Below are positions 35,780 to 44,216 of a DNA stretch of 64,000 bases, one piece after another. The notes under the pieces were generated by a model. It worked only from the letters and a program-made list of their open reading frames with translations, had not been told where the DNA came from and ran no database searches. Position 1 is the stretch's first letter, and each line of letters begins with the position of its first letter. A program made the translations under genes and the position numbers. Source of the DNA: Microbacterium halimionae (GTDB taxonomy: Bacteria; Actinomycetota; Actinomycetes; Actinomycetales; Microbacteriaceae); contig NZ_JAAOZB010000001.1 in assembly GCF_011761265.1 (NCBI RefSeq), positions 930,001 through 994,000 on the forward strand, in the 5' to 3' direction.

Positions 35780-36595
35780 CTATTCCGGGATCTCGCCGCG
35801 CAGCCAGCTGATGTACCGACGCAGGGAACGGTCCGTGATCTCATGTGCCTGCTCAGTTACCACCCCGAACGCGCTGTACAGGCGGTCGAAGCTCAACGGG
35901 AGCGTGGTGTCCATGATGCGGCGCACTGCGCGCTCTGGCAGAGGGATGCGATTCACGAAGCTTCGCATCACGTTTACAGAGGTACGGTCGGCGCCAATCG
36001 CGATCGTGTCTCCCGTCAATAGAACTCCGCGCCCTTCGGCTCCGGCCGACCAGTGCACGACGCTGCTGCCTGCGAAATGGCCGCCGCACTCGATCATCGA
36101 GATACCCGGAAGCAGATCGATCCTGTCGTTCCACAGCTCTATGACGGGGTCCGGCCTTCTGATCCACGCTTCGTCTTTCTGGGACACATAGACCGGCACG
36201 CGGTCAAACGCGTGACTCCACTGGATCGATGCCCCAGTGAGATGCGGGTGGCTCGATGCAATCACCGCGACCCCTCCGAGGTGGCGTATCGCGTCAACAG
36301 AGGCTTCGTCGATGAAGCCCGGGGGCTCAAAAAGGAGATTGCCGGCTGGCGTCTGAACGAGAAAACCGCGCTGGCCGATGCCAAGCTCGGGTTCTGTCGT
36401 GACTCCGTACAGCCCGGGCTCTACCTCGACGACAACCACGCGGTAACCCGCGTCGGCCAGTCGCTCGCGGGTCGTCCACTTCTGCCCATCTTCCGGAACG
36501 AACTGGCGTTCGTCTGAGCAAATTTCGCAGCGCAAGGGTGGGGAATCTGAGTCAGAATGCTCAATTGCGCACGTCGCGCAGATCCAGATGGTCAT
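35780..36595 (-). CDS. zinc-ribbon protein fused to an MBL-fold hydrolase domain
   Basis: This 271-aa protein opens with a rubredoxin-like zinc ribbon (CATC at residues 6-9, CEIC at 23-26). A metallo-beta-lactamase fold follows (FLVQTPAGNLLFEPPGF; SSHPHLTG; GGHFAGSSVVHWS; LLTGDTIAIG). The canonical metal motif HxHxDH is altered to HPHLTG, so metal ligation and activity are uncertain. The domain pair recalls MBL flavoproteins or glyoxalase II-like enzymes that carry a ribbon, but the substrate is unknown. It is followed 31 bp on by the DUF1801 gene upstream of it on the same strand. Confidence 0.83.
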   Translation of the reverse strand: MTIWICATCAIEHSDSDSPPLRCEICSDERQFVPEDGQKWTTRERLADAGYRVVVVEVEPGLYGVTTEPELGIGQRGFLVQTPAGNLLFEPPGFIDEASVDAIRHLGGVAVIASSHPHLTGASIQWSHAFDRVPVYVSQKDEAWIRRPDPVIELWNDRIDLLPGISMIECGGHFAGSSVVHWSAGAEGRGVLLTGDTIAIGADRTSVNVMRSFVNRIPLPERAVRRIMDTTLPLSFDRLYSAFGVVTEQAHEITDRSLRRYISWLRGEIPE

Positions 36596-36626
36596 CGGGC
36601 GGCTCCTATGCTGCGCAGATCGCAGC

Positions 36627-37010
36627 TCAGAGGGACTTTACCCACGCGCCGACGGTCTTCTCGAACTGCGGCAGTGACTCGACGACATCCTGATTCGACG
36701 TGAAGGTTACGATCGCGCGGTTGTGAGACGCCCACTTCAGCCGGCCACCAACGTCATCGACCTGTATGGCGGGGAGTTCTGGTTTCGGCTTCGCGCCCGT
36801 GTGAAGAATGACTTGTAGTGTCCCAGGGCGACGCATGCTGAAGGTCGCAAAATCATCATCGAGCGCAAAATTCGGCGCTTGCCATTTGACGCTCTCAGTC
36901 GCGTCCGGAACGGTCCGCAAAATGGCTGCCCTCACGGCGCGCGCTCCATCGATCAGATCGTGAGTCTGGAGATCCAACCATTCATCGACGTCCTGCTCTC
37001 CGTGCGTCAT
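36627..37010 (-). CDS. DUF1801 family protein
   Basis: This 127-aa single-domain protein has the family's VKWQAPNFALDDDFATFSMR and LQVILHTGAKPKPELPA segments. The fold (YdhG-like) has no known activity. Its ATG overlaps the bioQ stop by four bases, so it is co-translated with the biotin regulator. Confidence 0.87.
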   Translation of the reverse strand: MTHGEQDVDEWLDLQTHDLIDGARAVRAAILRTVPDATESVKWQAPNFALDDDFATFSMRRPGTLQVILHTGAKPKPELPAIQVDDVGGRLKWASHNRAIVTFTSNQDVVESLPQFEKTVGAWVKSL

Positions 37011-37621
37011 GCAGTCCTGCTCTCGGCAACCGTGGCGCGAATCCCTGCGGTGATCAGTCGCAGGCCTGCCCGAAAGTCATCGCCCTGTGACCCGATGTCT
37101 GCGACCGTCATGGTCGCAGTCTCGTGGATCGCGACTCCCGCAGAGTCGGCGTTCATGCGCTGCTGCTGATGGAAGGTGAACCCAATGACAAAGTGAACGA
37201 TCGTGTCCGCAGCGATCGTTGCTCCCTGCTCCTCTAAGCCCGCGCGCACTGCGGCATCGTGGATCAGCGGGCGTGCCGGAAGCGTGATCAGCCCCAGGGC
37301 GAGGGAGCTCGACACCAGCTCGGCGGCATCCCGATAGGCGAGCAGGCGCTCGTGGAAGTTCACGGCGATCGACTCGATGTCGCCAGCAGCATCGCTATCG
37401 ATTGTTCCGCTCTCGAGAAGCCGTTCGCTGACCTGCGCGAGCAGCGTCTGCTTGTTGCGAAAATGCCAATACAGCGCGCTGACCTGAACCCCAATGCGGT
37501 CCGCGATCGCGCGCATCGAAAGATTTGGCAGCCCCTCATCGTCGAGAAGCTGGAGTGCGGCGCGCACGATGTCAGCTCGCGAATGGCGTCGAGCTTGTCC
37601 GTTCGGGTCTGGATCCCTCAT
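37007..37621 (-). CDS. bioQ: TetR-family biotin regulator
   Basis: This 204-aa protein has an N-terminal HTH (SMRAIADRIGVQVSALYWHFRNKQTLL, residues ~34-60) and a TetR_C-type C-terminal domain. It is divergent from bioY, and the gap between them carries three sites of the form TGAAC-N3-GTTxA, close to the BioQ consensus TGAAC-N3-GTTAC reported in Corynebacterium. Identification as BioQ rests on that operator match and the bioY neighbour. It should repress bioY (and itself) when biotin is sufficient. Confidence 0.85.
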   Translation of the reverse strand: MRDPDPNGQARRHSRADIVRAALQLLDDEGLPNLSMRAIADRIGVQVSALYWHFRNKQTLLAQVSERLLESGTIDSDAAGDIESIAVNFHERLLAYRDAAELVSSSLALGLITLPARPLIHDAAVRAGLEEQGATIAADTIVHFVIGFTFHQQQRMNADSAGVAIHETATMTVADIGSQGDDFRAGLRLITAGIRATVAESRTA

Positions 37622-37634
37622 CTGCCTAGCTTAC

Positions 37635-37677
37635 TGAACAGTGTTCACCTGAACGGTGTTAAGGTGAACACTGTTCA
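37635..37677. promoter_or_regulatory. triple BioQ operator
   Basis: TGAACAGTGTTCA (37635-37647), TGAACGGTGTTAA (37650-37662) and TGAACACTGTTCA (37665-37677) start exactly 15 bp apart. Sites 1 and 3 are perfect palindromes about a central base; site 2 is degenerate in its right half. Together they fill most of the bioQ-bioY intergenic region. Confidence 0.88.
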
Positions 37678-37707
37678 GGTGGCGATGATTTCGTGAAAGG
37701 CCCAGCA

Positions 37708-38298
37708 ATGACGACAGCAACTTTTTCCCCACAGCACACCCGCGTGCTCGCAGATCTCATTCCGGGTGCCCGAGTCAGAGACGTCGCTCTTGTTCTGAGC
37801 GGCACACTCTCCATCGCCCTGTCGGGTTTCATTGTCATCCCGCTGCCATTCACCCCGGTGCCGATATCGCTCGCGACGTTTGCCGTACTTCTCACCGGTG
37901 CCGCCCTCGGCCCCGCGCGCGGAGTGAGTAGCGCTAGCTTGTACCTTCTTCTCGGAGTTGCTGGGGCACCGATCTTCGGCGACGGACGCTCGGGATGGGC
38001 CTTCGCATCGTTCGGCTACATCATCGGTTACGTGGTGGCCACTCTTGTTGTCGGCACCCTCGCGCGACGGAAAGCTGACCGCAACGTCTGGGCAACGCTT
38101 GGCCTCGCGGCCCTCGGCTCGCTGACGATCTACGCATTCGGTGTTCCGTGGCTTGCCGTGTTCCTGGGCGTCGACTTCGTAACCGCGCTCGCCTACGGGG
38201 TCATTCCGTTTCTTATCGGCGATGCCCTCAAAATTGCGGCGATGGCCGCACTGCTCCCGGTGACATGGCGCCTGCTGAACCGAACCGGTCGTTCTTAG
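37708..38298 (+). CDS. bioY: biotin transporter BioY
   Basis: This 196-aa protein has about six membrane helices and the BioY S-component signature: PLPFTPVPISLATFAVLLTGAALGPARG and LLLGVAGAPIFGDGRSG. It captures biotin for an ECF-type transporter. No bioM or bioN lies next to it, so it may act alone or with a shared ECF module elsewhere. ATG 37708, preceded by GAAAGG, is chosen over GTG 37693. Its control by the divergent BioQ is inferred from the triple operator. Confidence 0.95.
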   Translation: MTTATFSPQHTRVLADLIPGARVRDVALVLSGTLSIALSGFIVIPLPFTPVPISLATFAVLLTGAALGPARGVSSASLYLLLGVAGAPIFGDGRSGWAFASFGYIIGYVVATLVVGTLARRKADRNVWATLGLAALGSLTIYAFGVPWLAVFLGVDFVTALAYGVIPFLIGDALKIAAMAALLPVTWRLLNRTGRS

Positions 38299-38448
38299 CT
38301 CGACGTTTCTTCTTTCCGCAGGGGTCAGACGTCAACGCGTCCACCATCGTTAACGCCTTAGCCACGGCGTCATGCGTCTTACCGGGCTCGTTGGGGCCCG
38401 TGGCAGCAACAAGCGCTCGAAGCAGCCGTCACGCAAGCGAGAGAGCGC

Positions 38449-39516
38449 TCAAACAGACGTTTCGCGGGCGATAGCGGCAACAAAAGCGTCGACGTCGGTT
38501 TCGGAGGTGTCGAACGAGCACATCCACCGCACTTCGCCGCGCGCGGCATCCCAGTCGTAGAAACGAAAACCGGTACGCAAACGCTCGGCAACTCCCGCGG
38601 GGAGAGTTGCGAACAGCCCATTGGCTTCGGTCGGCTGCGTAAAAGCAACGCCGCGAATCGAACCGTCGGCGATGCCCGCTTCGACGCCGTGACGCAGTCG
38701 CTGTGCCATCGCGTTGGAGTGCTGCGCGTTTCGCAGCCACAGGTCACCCTCGAGTAGCGCAATCAACTGAGCCGAGATGAAGCGCATCTTCGACGAAAGC
38801 TGCATATTGAGCTTTCGCAGATACGTCAGACCATCGGATGCCTCGGGGTTCAACACCACGATAGCTTCACCGATCATGGCGCCATTTTTCGTTCCGCCGA
38901 AGCTCACGACATCGACACCGACGTCAGTCGTGAAGGCGCCAAGCGGCAGGTCGAGTGCCGCTGCAGCGTTCGACATGCGAGCACCGTCGACGTGGAGGCG
39001 CATGCCGCGTTCGTGAGCGTGCGACGCGAGAGCCGCGATCTCATCCGGCGTGTACACGGTTCCGAGTTCGCTCGACTGCGTGATCGACACGACGAGCGGC
39101 TGGGCGCGGTGTTCATCACCCCACCCCCAGGCCTCGCGCTCGACGAGCTCGGGCGTCAGCTTTCCGTTGTCGGTCGGCACGCTGAGGATCTTCACGCCGC
39201 CGATCTTTTCGGGCGCTCCACCCTCGTCGACGTTGATGTGTGCCGAGGATGCCGCAATTACAGCGCCCCATCGCGGCAGCATCGACTGGAGTGCCGTGAC
39301 GTTCGCGCCGGTGCCGTTGAAAACCGGGAAAGCTGTGGCCTGGTCGCCGAAGTGCGAAGCAAAGACCTTCTGGAGGCGAGCCGTGTACGTATCAGCGCCA
39401 TACGCGCTTTCGTGCCCGCCGTTGGCGTCAGCGATCGCCGTCAGAATTTCGGGGTGAATACCGGAATAGTTGTCGGACGCAAAGCCGCGTACGGCCACGT
39501 CGTGCAGAGTCGTCAT
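38449..39516 (-). CDS. ltaE: low-specificity L-threonine aldolase
   Basis: This 355-aa PLP enzyme cleaves L-threonine or allo-threonine to glycine and acetaldehyde. Fold-type I features are FASDNYSGIHPEIL, the stacking residues in YGADTYTAR, the Asp in LHVDGARMSNA and the PLP lysine in SFGGTKNGAMIGE. Its start lies 11 bp after the DUF6421 stop on the same strand, so the two form an operon. The divergent Lrp/AsnC gene beyond DUF6421 is a likely regulator. Confidence 0.92.
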   Translation of the reverse strand: MTTLHDVAVRGFASDNYSGIHPEILTAIADANGGHESAYGADTYTARLQKVFASHFGDQATAFPVFNGTGANVTALQSMLPRWGAVIAASSAHINVDEGGAPEKIGGVKILSVPTDNGKLTPELVEREAWGWGDEHRAQPLVVSITQSSELGTVYTPDEIAALASHAHERGMRLHVDGARMSNAAAALDLPLGAFTTDVGVDVVSFGGTKNGAMIGEAIVVLNPEASDGLTYLRKLNMQLSSKMRFISAQLIALLEGDLWLRNAQHSNAMAQRLRHGVEAGIADGSIRGVAFTQPTEANGLFATLPAGVAERLRTGFRFYDWDAARGEVRWMCSFDTSETDVDAFVAAIARETSV

Positions 39517-39527
39517 CGAGATTTAGC

Positions 39528-40955
39528 CTATGCCGCCTCAGCCATGTCGGTTGCGCGGATACCGGCGGTTGAGGCAATCACCTGACGCATCTTCTTCTCG
39601 AGAGCCTCGTAGAACATCGACAGCGGAAACTCGTCGTCGCGGACGGCATCCGTATATCCCGAAAGCGCACCCGCGAGCACATCTTCGGGCAGCCCTTTTG
39701 CCCAGACAGATGCGGGGTGGGGAGTCAGCACGCCAGCAACGAGATCGTAGGCCGCGAGCCAGTGGGCGCTCTTTGGCCGGTCGATCGATTCCCAGTAGAG
39801 CCGGTCGATCGCGTCGGCCAGAGCGATCACGGTGTCGGCGACGCGGTCCCACTCGATGCGGAGCGCGGTATCGGTCCAGTGCAGCACACCCTGCTTGTGC
39901 AGCCACGTGAAAAGGAGTTGCCCGCCGAGGCCGTCGTAGTTTCGCACCCGCGACCCCGTGATGGCGAAGCGGAAGATGCGATCGAACACCACGGCGTACT
40001 GCACGAGCTGGGCCTGGTCGAGCAGTTCCGTCTCAATGGCATCGAGCTCTGCTCCCGCAGCGACGCGCTCACTGAGCTCCGTCGCGATCTTCACGCACTC
40101 GCGGAAGGCAGTCAGGTCACAGCGCAGTTCTTCGAGGGCATAGAGAAAGTACGGCATCCGCTGTTTGATCATGAACGGATCAAACGGAAGATCCCCGCGC
40201 ATGTGGGTGCGGTCGTGGATGAGATCCCACATGACAAAGGTGCGCTCGGTGAGTTGCTGGTCGGCGAGCATGCGCCGGGCATCGTCTGGAAGAGCCAGTT
40301 TCGTGATCTCGGATGCCGCCGCCACAACCCGCCGGTATCGCGCTGCTTCGCGGTCTTGAAAAATCGCCCCCCACGTGAACGTCGGCACTTCGCGCATCGC
40401 GACGGTTTCCGGAAAAAGCACGGCCGAGTTCGTGTCGTAGCCGGGTGTGAAATCGATAAGGCGAAGCGAAACGAAGAGTGAGTTGGTGTACTCGGTCTCA
40501 AGCTGCGCGATGACCTCTGGCCAGATCGCTTCGACGATGAGGGCCTCAACGAAGCGGTTTCGTGAGCCGTTCTGCGTGTACATCGGAAAGACCACGAGGT
40601 GACGCGCACCGTGCACCCGGGTGTCTTGCGGGCGGAAGGCGACGAGCGAATCGAGAAAGTCAGGTACGCCGAATCCTGCGTCGCGCCAGTGCGTGAAGTC
40701 GGTGACGAGTGCGGTCAAATATTCGGCATCGTGCGAAAAACAGGGTGCAAGTTCGCCGATCGAGGCGGTGATCACGTCGACGAGGGCGCGCGCTGAATCT
40801 ATATTCGCCGCCTCGGCCAGTGACCCGTCCGGTGCTTGAAGCCCCTGCAGGGCGGTCGCGGCTGATTTGAGAGTGATCCACGCCTGCTGGTGTTCAACAG
40901 CGTGCGCCGCGTCGAAGCGTGCAGAAGTGGTGTCAGAAACCGGGCTGAGCGGCAT
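39528..40955 (-). CDS. DUF6421 family protein
   Basis: This 475-aa soluble protein is of a conserved actinobacterial family without known function. Conserved stretches include HLVVFPMYTQNGSRNRFVEA, TPGYDTNSAVLFPETVAMRE, MWDLIHDRTHMRGDLPFDPF, YDGLGGQLLFTWLHKQG and DDEFPLSMFYEALEKKMRQV. The clustered His/Asp/Glu residues in HDRTHMRGDLPFDP could be a metal site. ATG 40955 follows CGGAGG. It is transcribed with ltaE and divergent from an Lrp/AsnC gene, which hints at amino-acid chemistry. Confidence 0.88.
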   Translation of the reverse strand: MPLSPVSDTTSARFDAAHAVEHQQAWITLKSAATALQGLQAPDGSLAEAANIDSARALVDVITASIGELAPCFSHDAEYLTALVTDFTHWRDAGFGVPDFLDSLVAFRPQDTRVHGARHLVVFPMYTQNGSRNRFVEALIVEAIWPEVIAQLETEYTNSLFVSLRLIDFTPGYDTNSAVLFPETVAMREVPTFTWGAIFQDREAARYRRVVAAASEITKLALPDDARRMLADQQLTERTFVMWDLIHDRTHMRGDLPFDPFMIKQRMPYFLYALEELRCDLTAFRECVKIATELSERVAAGAELDAIETELLDQAQLVQYAVVFDRIFRFAITGSRVRNYDGLGGQLLFTWLHKQGVLHWTDTALRIEWDRVADTVIALADAIDRLYWESIDRPKSAHWLAAYDLVAGVLTPHPASVWAKGLPEDVLAGALSGYTDAVRDDEFPLSMFYEALEKKMRQVIASTAGIRATDMAEAA

Positions 40956-41035
40956 AGGGGCCTCCGAGGTGCGACAGGGGAGGTGGGCGTGGAATGCCGC
41001 CAGTATAGGAAAAAGATGACCTAAGGTGACCATAA

Positions 41036-41052
41036 ACAGGAAAAAATCCTGT
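41036..41052. promoter_or_regulatory. probable Lrp/AsnC operator
   Basis: ACAGGA-AAAAA-TCCTGT is a perfect inverted repeat with an A5 centre, 31 bp before the AsnC-type gene. A looser AGGA-N9-CCT copy lies at about 41007-41023. AT-rich centres are typical of Lrp-family sites. Confidence 0.65.
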
Positions 41053-41082
41053 CTGAGTGTCTCTCGCTGGTAATCTCGCGAC

Positions 41083-41565
41083 ATGCCGTATCCCGAGAAC
41101 CCAGCTGCCACAGGTCGCGTCGAAGACAGCGTCGACCTCATGATCGTGCGCGAGATCGCAGCAGACGCACACGCCACCCTCACACTCATCTCGGAACGTG
41201 TGGGGCTCTCGGTTTCAGCCGTGCAAGCGCGCGTCCGCCGCCTCGAAGCTCGTGGGGTGATCGCGGGGTATCGCGCGGTCCTCAACCCCGAAGCTCTCGG
41301 AAAGCCGCTTTCGGCGTTCGTGGAGATCACTCCTCTCGACCCGGCTCAGCCTGACGATGCCCCTGAGCTCCTCGAACACCTCGTCGAGATCGAGGCGTGC
41401 CACTCGATCGCGGGGAATGCCAGCTACATGCTGTTCGTGCGCGTTGCGACTCCCCGCGACCTTGAGGCCCTCATCCGCGAAATCAGGGTGACGGCATCCG
41501 TCAATACCCGTACCACTGTCGTGCTGCAGACGTTCTACGAAAATCGGCCGATTGCGGCGGTCTAG
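41083..41565 (+). CDS. Lrp/AsnC-family regulator
   Basis: This 160-aa protein has an N-terminal HTH (TLTLISERVGLSVSAVQARVRRLEARG, about residues 30-56) and a C-terminal RAM domain (SAFVEITPLDP ... ACHSIAGNASYMLFVRVATPRDLEALI). It binds an amino acid and forms octamers on DNA. It is divergent from the DUF6421-ltaE operon, the probable target. Its stop (TAG, ending 41565) directly abuts the stop of the convergent aminotransferase gene, with no intervening base. Confidence 0.9.
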   Translation: MPYPENPAATGRVEDSVDLMIVREIAADAHATLTLISERVGLSVSAVQARVRRLEARGVIAGYRAVLNPEALGKPLSAFVEITPLDPAQPDDAPELLEHLVEIEACHSIAGNASYMLFVRVATPRDLEALIREIRVTASVNTRTTVVLQTFYENRPIAAV

Positions 41566-42876
41566 TTAGCCGAGCGTGCTGAGCGCCCGGTCGTAGATGT
41601 CGATGGCTTCGGCCACCTCGTCGTCGGTGACGACGCAGGGCGGCACGACATGGATGCGGTTGTCCTGCACGAACGGCAAGAGCCCGGCCTGCAGCATCGT
41701 CTTTTTGAGGGCTCCCATCTGAGCGGCAGGTAGCGGTTCGCGAGTTTCTGCGTCGGCCACGAGCTCGAGAGCCCAGAAGACGCCCTCGCCGCGCACGTCG
41801 CCGATCACCGCGTGCTTTTCGGCGAGCTCAGCGAGCGCGGGCGCCAACACGTCGCGCCCGATGCGCGCAGCGTTCTCGACGATGCCCTCCGCGGCCATCG
41901 CGTCGAGAGCTCCGACAATGGATGCCGCAGCGAGCGGATGCCCCGAATAGGTGAGCCCACCGGGGAACACCTGATCGTCAAACTGCTTTGCGATCGCGTC
42001 CGAGATGATCACGCCACCGACGGGTACGTAGCCGGAGTTCACGCCCTTGGCGAAAGTGATGAGATCAGGCGTGACGTCATATCCATCGAATGCAAACCAG
42101 CGCCCCGTGCGGCCAAAGCCCGCCATGACCTCATCGAGGATGAGCACAATTCCGTATGTGTCGCAGATCGCGCGGACCCCGGCGAGATATCCGGGGGGAG
42201 GCACGAGCACCCCGGCAGTGCCGGGGATTGTCTCAAGCAGCACCCCAGCGATCGACTCCGGGCCCTCGGCTTGAATAACGCGCTCAAGGTGGTGGAGCGC
42301 GCGCTCTGCTTCTTGCTCGGGCGTCGTTGCCCAAAACTCACTGCGGTAAAGGTAGGGGCCGAACACGTGGACGTGACCGCGGGCGTACTCGTTCGGAATG
42401 CGGCGCCAATCGCCTGTTGAGGCGATGGCAGCTCCGGTATTGCCGTGGTAAGAGCGATACGTCGACACGATCTTGTCGCGACCCGCGTGCAGGCGTGCGA
42501 GACGGATTGCGTTTTCGTTGGCGTCAGCCCCGCCGTTGGTGAAGAAGACCTTTTCGAAACCGTCAGGTGCATGCTCCACGATCCGTCGCGCAGCTTCGCC
42601 GCGCGTGAGGTTCGCCGTTGCCGGGCCGATCGTCGCGAGGAGCCCCGCCTGCTCGGTGATCGCGGCAACGACAGCGGGATGCTGATGCCCAATATTGACG
42701 TTCACCAGCTGGCTCGAAAAGTCCAGGTAAGTGGTGCCGGCGTGGTCCCACACCCGGGAGCCGAGCCCACCCGCGATGACGAGCGGCGAGAGCGCCCCTT
42801 GCGCCGACCACGAATGAAAGACGTGTGCGCTGTCGAGCGCGAGAGTGCGAGCGTCGAGAGTGTTGTCGAAGGTCAT
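41566..42876 (-). CDS. class III PLP aminotransferase (beta-alanine-type)
   Basis: This 436-aa omega-amino-acid aminotransferase has DFSSQLVNVNIGHQHPAVV at the substrate entrance, FFTNGGADANENAIRLAR (cofactor phosphate), LILDEVMAGFGRTG and the PLP lysine in TFAKGVNSGYVPVGG. As the last gene of the catabolic operon it is inferred to remove the amino group of beta-alanine (or beta-aminoisobutyrate) released by the beta-ureidopropionase, giving malonate semialdehyde. The exact substrate is not proven by sequence. Confidence 0.9.
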   Translation of the reverse strand: MTFDNTLDARTLALDSAHVFHSWSAQGALSPLVIAGGLGSRVWDHAGTTYLDFSSQLVNVNIGHQHPAVVAAITEQAGLLATIGPATANLTRGEAARRIVEHAPDGFEKVFFTNGGADANENAIRLARLHAGRDKIVSTYRSYHGNTGAAIASTGDWRRIPNEYARGHVHVFGPYLYRSEFWATTPEQEAERALHHLERVIQAEGPESIAGVLLETIPGTAGVLVPPPGYLAGVRAICDTYGIVLILDEVMAGFGRTGRWFAFDGYDVTPDLITFAKGVNSGYVPVGGVIISDAIAKQFDDQVFPGGLTYSGHPLAAASIVGALDAMAAEGIVENAARIGRDVLAPALAELAEKHAVIGDVRGEGVFWALELVADAETREPLPAAQMGALKKTMLQAGLLPFVQDNRIHVVPPCVVTDDEVAEAIDIYDRALSTLG

Positions 42877-42903
42877 GCGGATGCCTCGGATCTGTGTGTG
42901 CGG

Positions 42904-42943
42904 TTGTTGCCGGCCGAGCAGACATCTGCCCGGCCGGCAACAA
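42904..42943 (-). promoter_or_regulatory. strong intra-operon hairpin
   Basis: TTGTTGCCGGCCGAGCAGA (42904-42922) pairs with TCTGCCCGGCCGGCAACAA (42925-42943), a 19-bp stem with one mismatch. It lies between the binding-protein and aminotransferase genes and has no U tract. This suggests partial termination or 3'-end protection of the abundant binding-protein mRNA. Confidence 0.75.
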
Positions 42944-42984
42944 TCTTTCGCGTCAGGACGCGGTGGTCATTAACGCGCTAGTGG

Positions 42985-44160
42985 TTACTTTCCGCCCTCG
43001 GTGAGGGTGACATCGATCGGCGTGTAGGTGCCGTCGACCGTGACGCCTTCATCTTGCAGCGCAGCGATCGCTTCATCGAGGTACTCGGTCGAGTACACCG
43101 ACTCCGGCGGGTCTGTCGTGATGAGGTGCTGGTCATCCTGGTTGACAGCGGCAAGTGCTCCCGCAATGGTCTTGTCCCATGAGTCCGAGTCGATCTCGCC
43201 GAACGTGCCGCCATCCCAGATGAGCTTGTTGACCTCGTTCATCTGCCACAGCTGGTGTGTGGGGCCGACGGGGTAGGCAAGCTCAGCGTTTGATGCAACG
43301 TCCCAGACGAGAGAAGCGGCATCCTCTGGGTTGTCACGTGCGTACACCCAGCCTTTGATGATGGCCTTCAAAAAGCGCACCGAAGCATCGGCGTACGCGG
43401 GGTCGTCAGCGAGACGCTCGGTGTCAGCCCAGATCGCATCCTGCAGCATCGCGCCCTCGGTGTCTTCGTACGAGATCACATCGAGGTCGTCCATCGTGTA
43501 GAGCTCACCGGTGTCGGGGTTGACAGTTTCGAGCACCATGGCCAGTTCGTTGTACGTCATCGCCTGTGCCGCATCGACGTCACCATCGAGCAGGGCGTTC
43601 ATCGAGAAGTCCTGAGTCGTGACCGACACCGAAGAGGCGTCAAGGTCATCCGCTGCCATCGCAGCGAAGATCTCCCACTCGTTACCGAAGCCCCACGAGC
43701 CGATTCGTTTGTCTTCGAAGTCGGCAACTGACGTGATGCCGGAGTCCGCCCACGACACCTGGGTCGTACCGGAAAGCTGATAGACCTGCGCGATGTCGGT
43801 GAGTTCCACACCGCTCGATTCGATTGTGCCGAGCACCTTTGGTACCCACGCAATAGCGAAGTCGACGTCGCCGGCGGCGAGAGCATCCTGCGGCACGATG
43901 TCGCCACCCGAGGGAATGATTTCGACGTTGTCGAAGCCCTCCTCTTCGAAGTAGCCCATCTCCTGCGCCACGTAGTAACCGGCGAACTGTGCCTGGGGCA
44001 ACCACTGCAGTTGCAGGCTGATATCGGTGATCGGTTCGAAGTCTCCCGATGCCGAGTCGCTTGACGTGTCAGGGGTGGTGCCCGAGCAGGCAGTCAACGT
44101 GAGCGCTGCCACGGTGGCTGCCGATGCGAATGTCAGGATGCGTTTTGTGCTGTGTCGCAT
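42985..44160 (-). CDS. ABC transporter substrate-binding lipoprotein (NMT1/THI5-like)
   Basis: This 391-aa secreted protein has a signal peptide ending in lipobox LTACSG (Cys about 25) and a THI5-like periplasmic-binding fold (LQWLPQAQFAGYYVAQEMGYFEEEGFD; IPSGGDIVPQDALAAGDVDFAI; RIGSWGFGNEWE). This group typically carries pyrimidines or pyrimidine-like thiamine precursors. With dihydropyrimidinase in the same operon, a pyrimidine, dihydropyrimidine or hydantoin ligand is likely. It has its own RBS (GAAAGGAAC). Confidence 0.92.
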   Translation of the reverse strand: MRHSTKRILTFASAATVAALTLTACSGTTPDTSSDSASGDFEPITDISLQLQWLPQAQFAGYYVAQEMGYFEEEGFDNVEIIPSGGDIVPQDALAAGDVDFAIAWVPKVLGTIESSGVELTDIAQVYQLSGTTQVSWADSGITSVADFEDKRIGSWGFGNEWEIFAAMAADDLDASSVSVTTQDFSMNALLDGDVDAAQAMTYNELAMVLETVNPDTGELYTMDDLDVISYEDTEGAMLQDAIWADTERLADDPAYADASVRFLKAIIKGWVYARDNPEDAASLVWDVASNAELAYPVGPTHQLWQMNEVNKLIWDGGTFGEIDSDSWDKTIAGALAAVNQDDQHLITTDPPESVYSTEYLDEAIAALQDEGVTVDGTYTPIDVTLTEGGK

Positions 44161-44216
44161 GGTGTTCCTTTCGAAGTCGGGTGGTGCAGGGTGGTGCGGG
44201 ACTTTTTGCGCTGTGT

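Noticed and set aside
34737..36595. AlbA_2 plus MBL genes as an antiphage defence system
   Set aside because: The genes are convergent and separated by a repeat, with no nuclease, ATPase, toxin or mobile-element context to support it.
37693..37707. GTG 37693 as the bioY start
   Set aside because: The ribosome-binding-like GAAAGG lies inside this extension and is correctly placed for ATG 37708.
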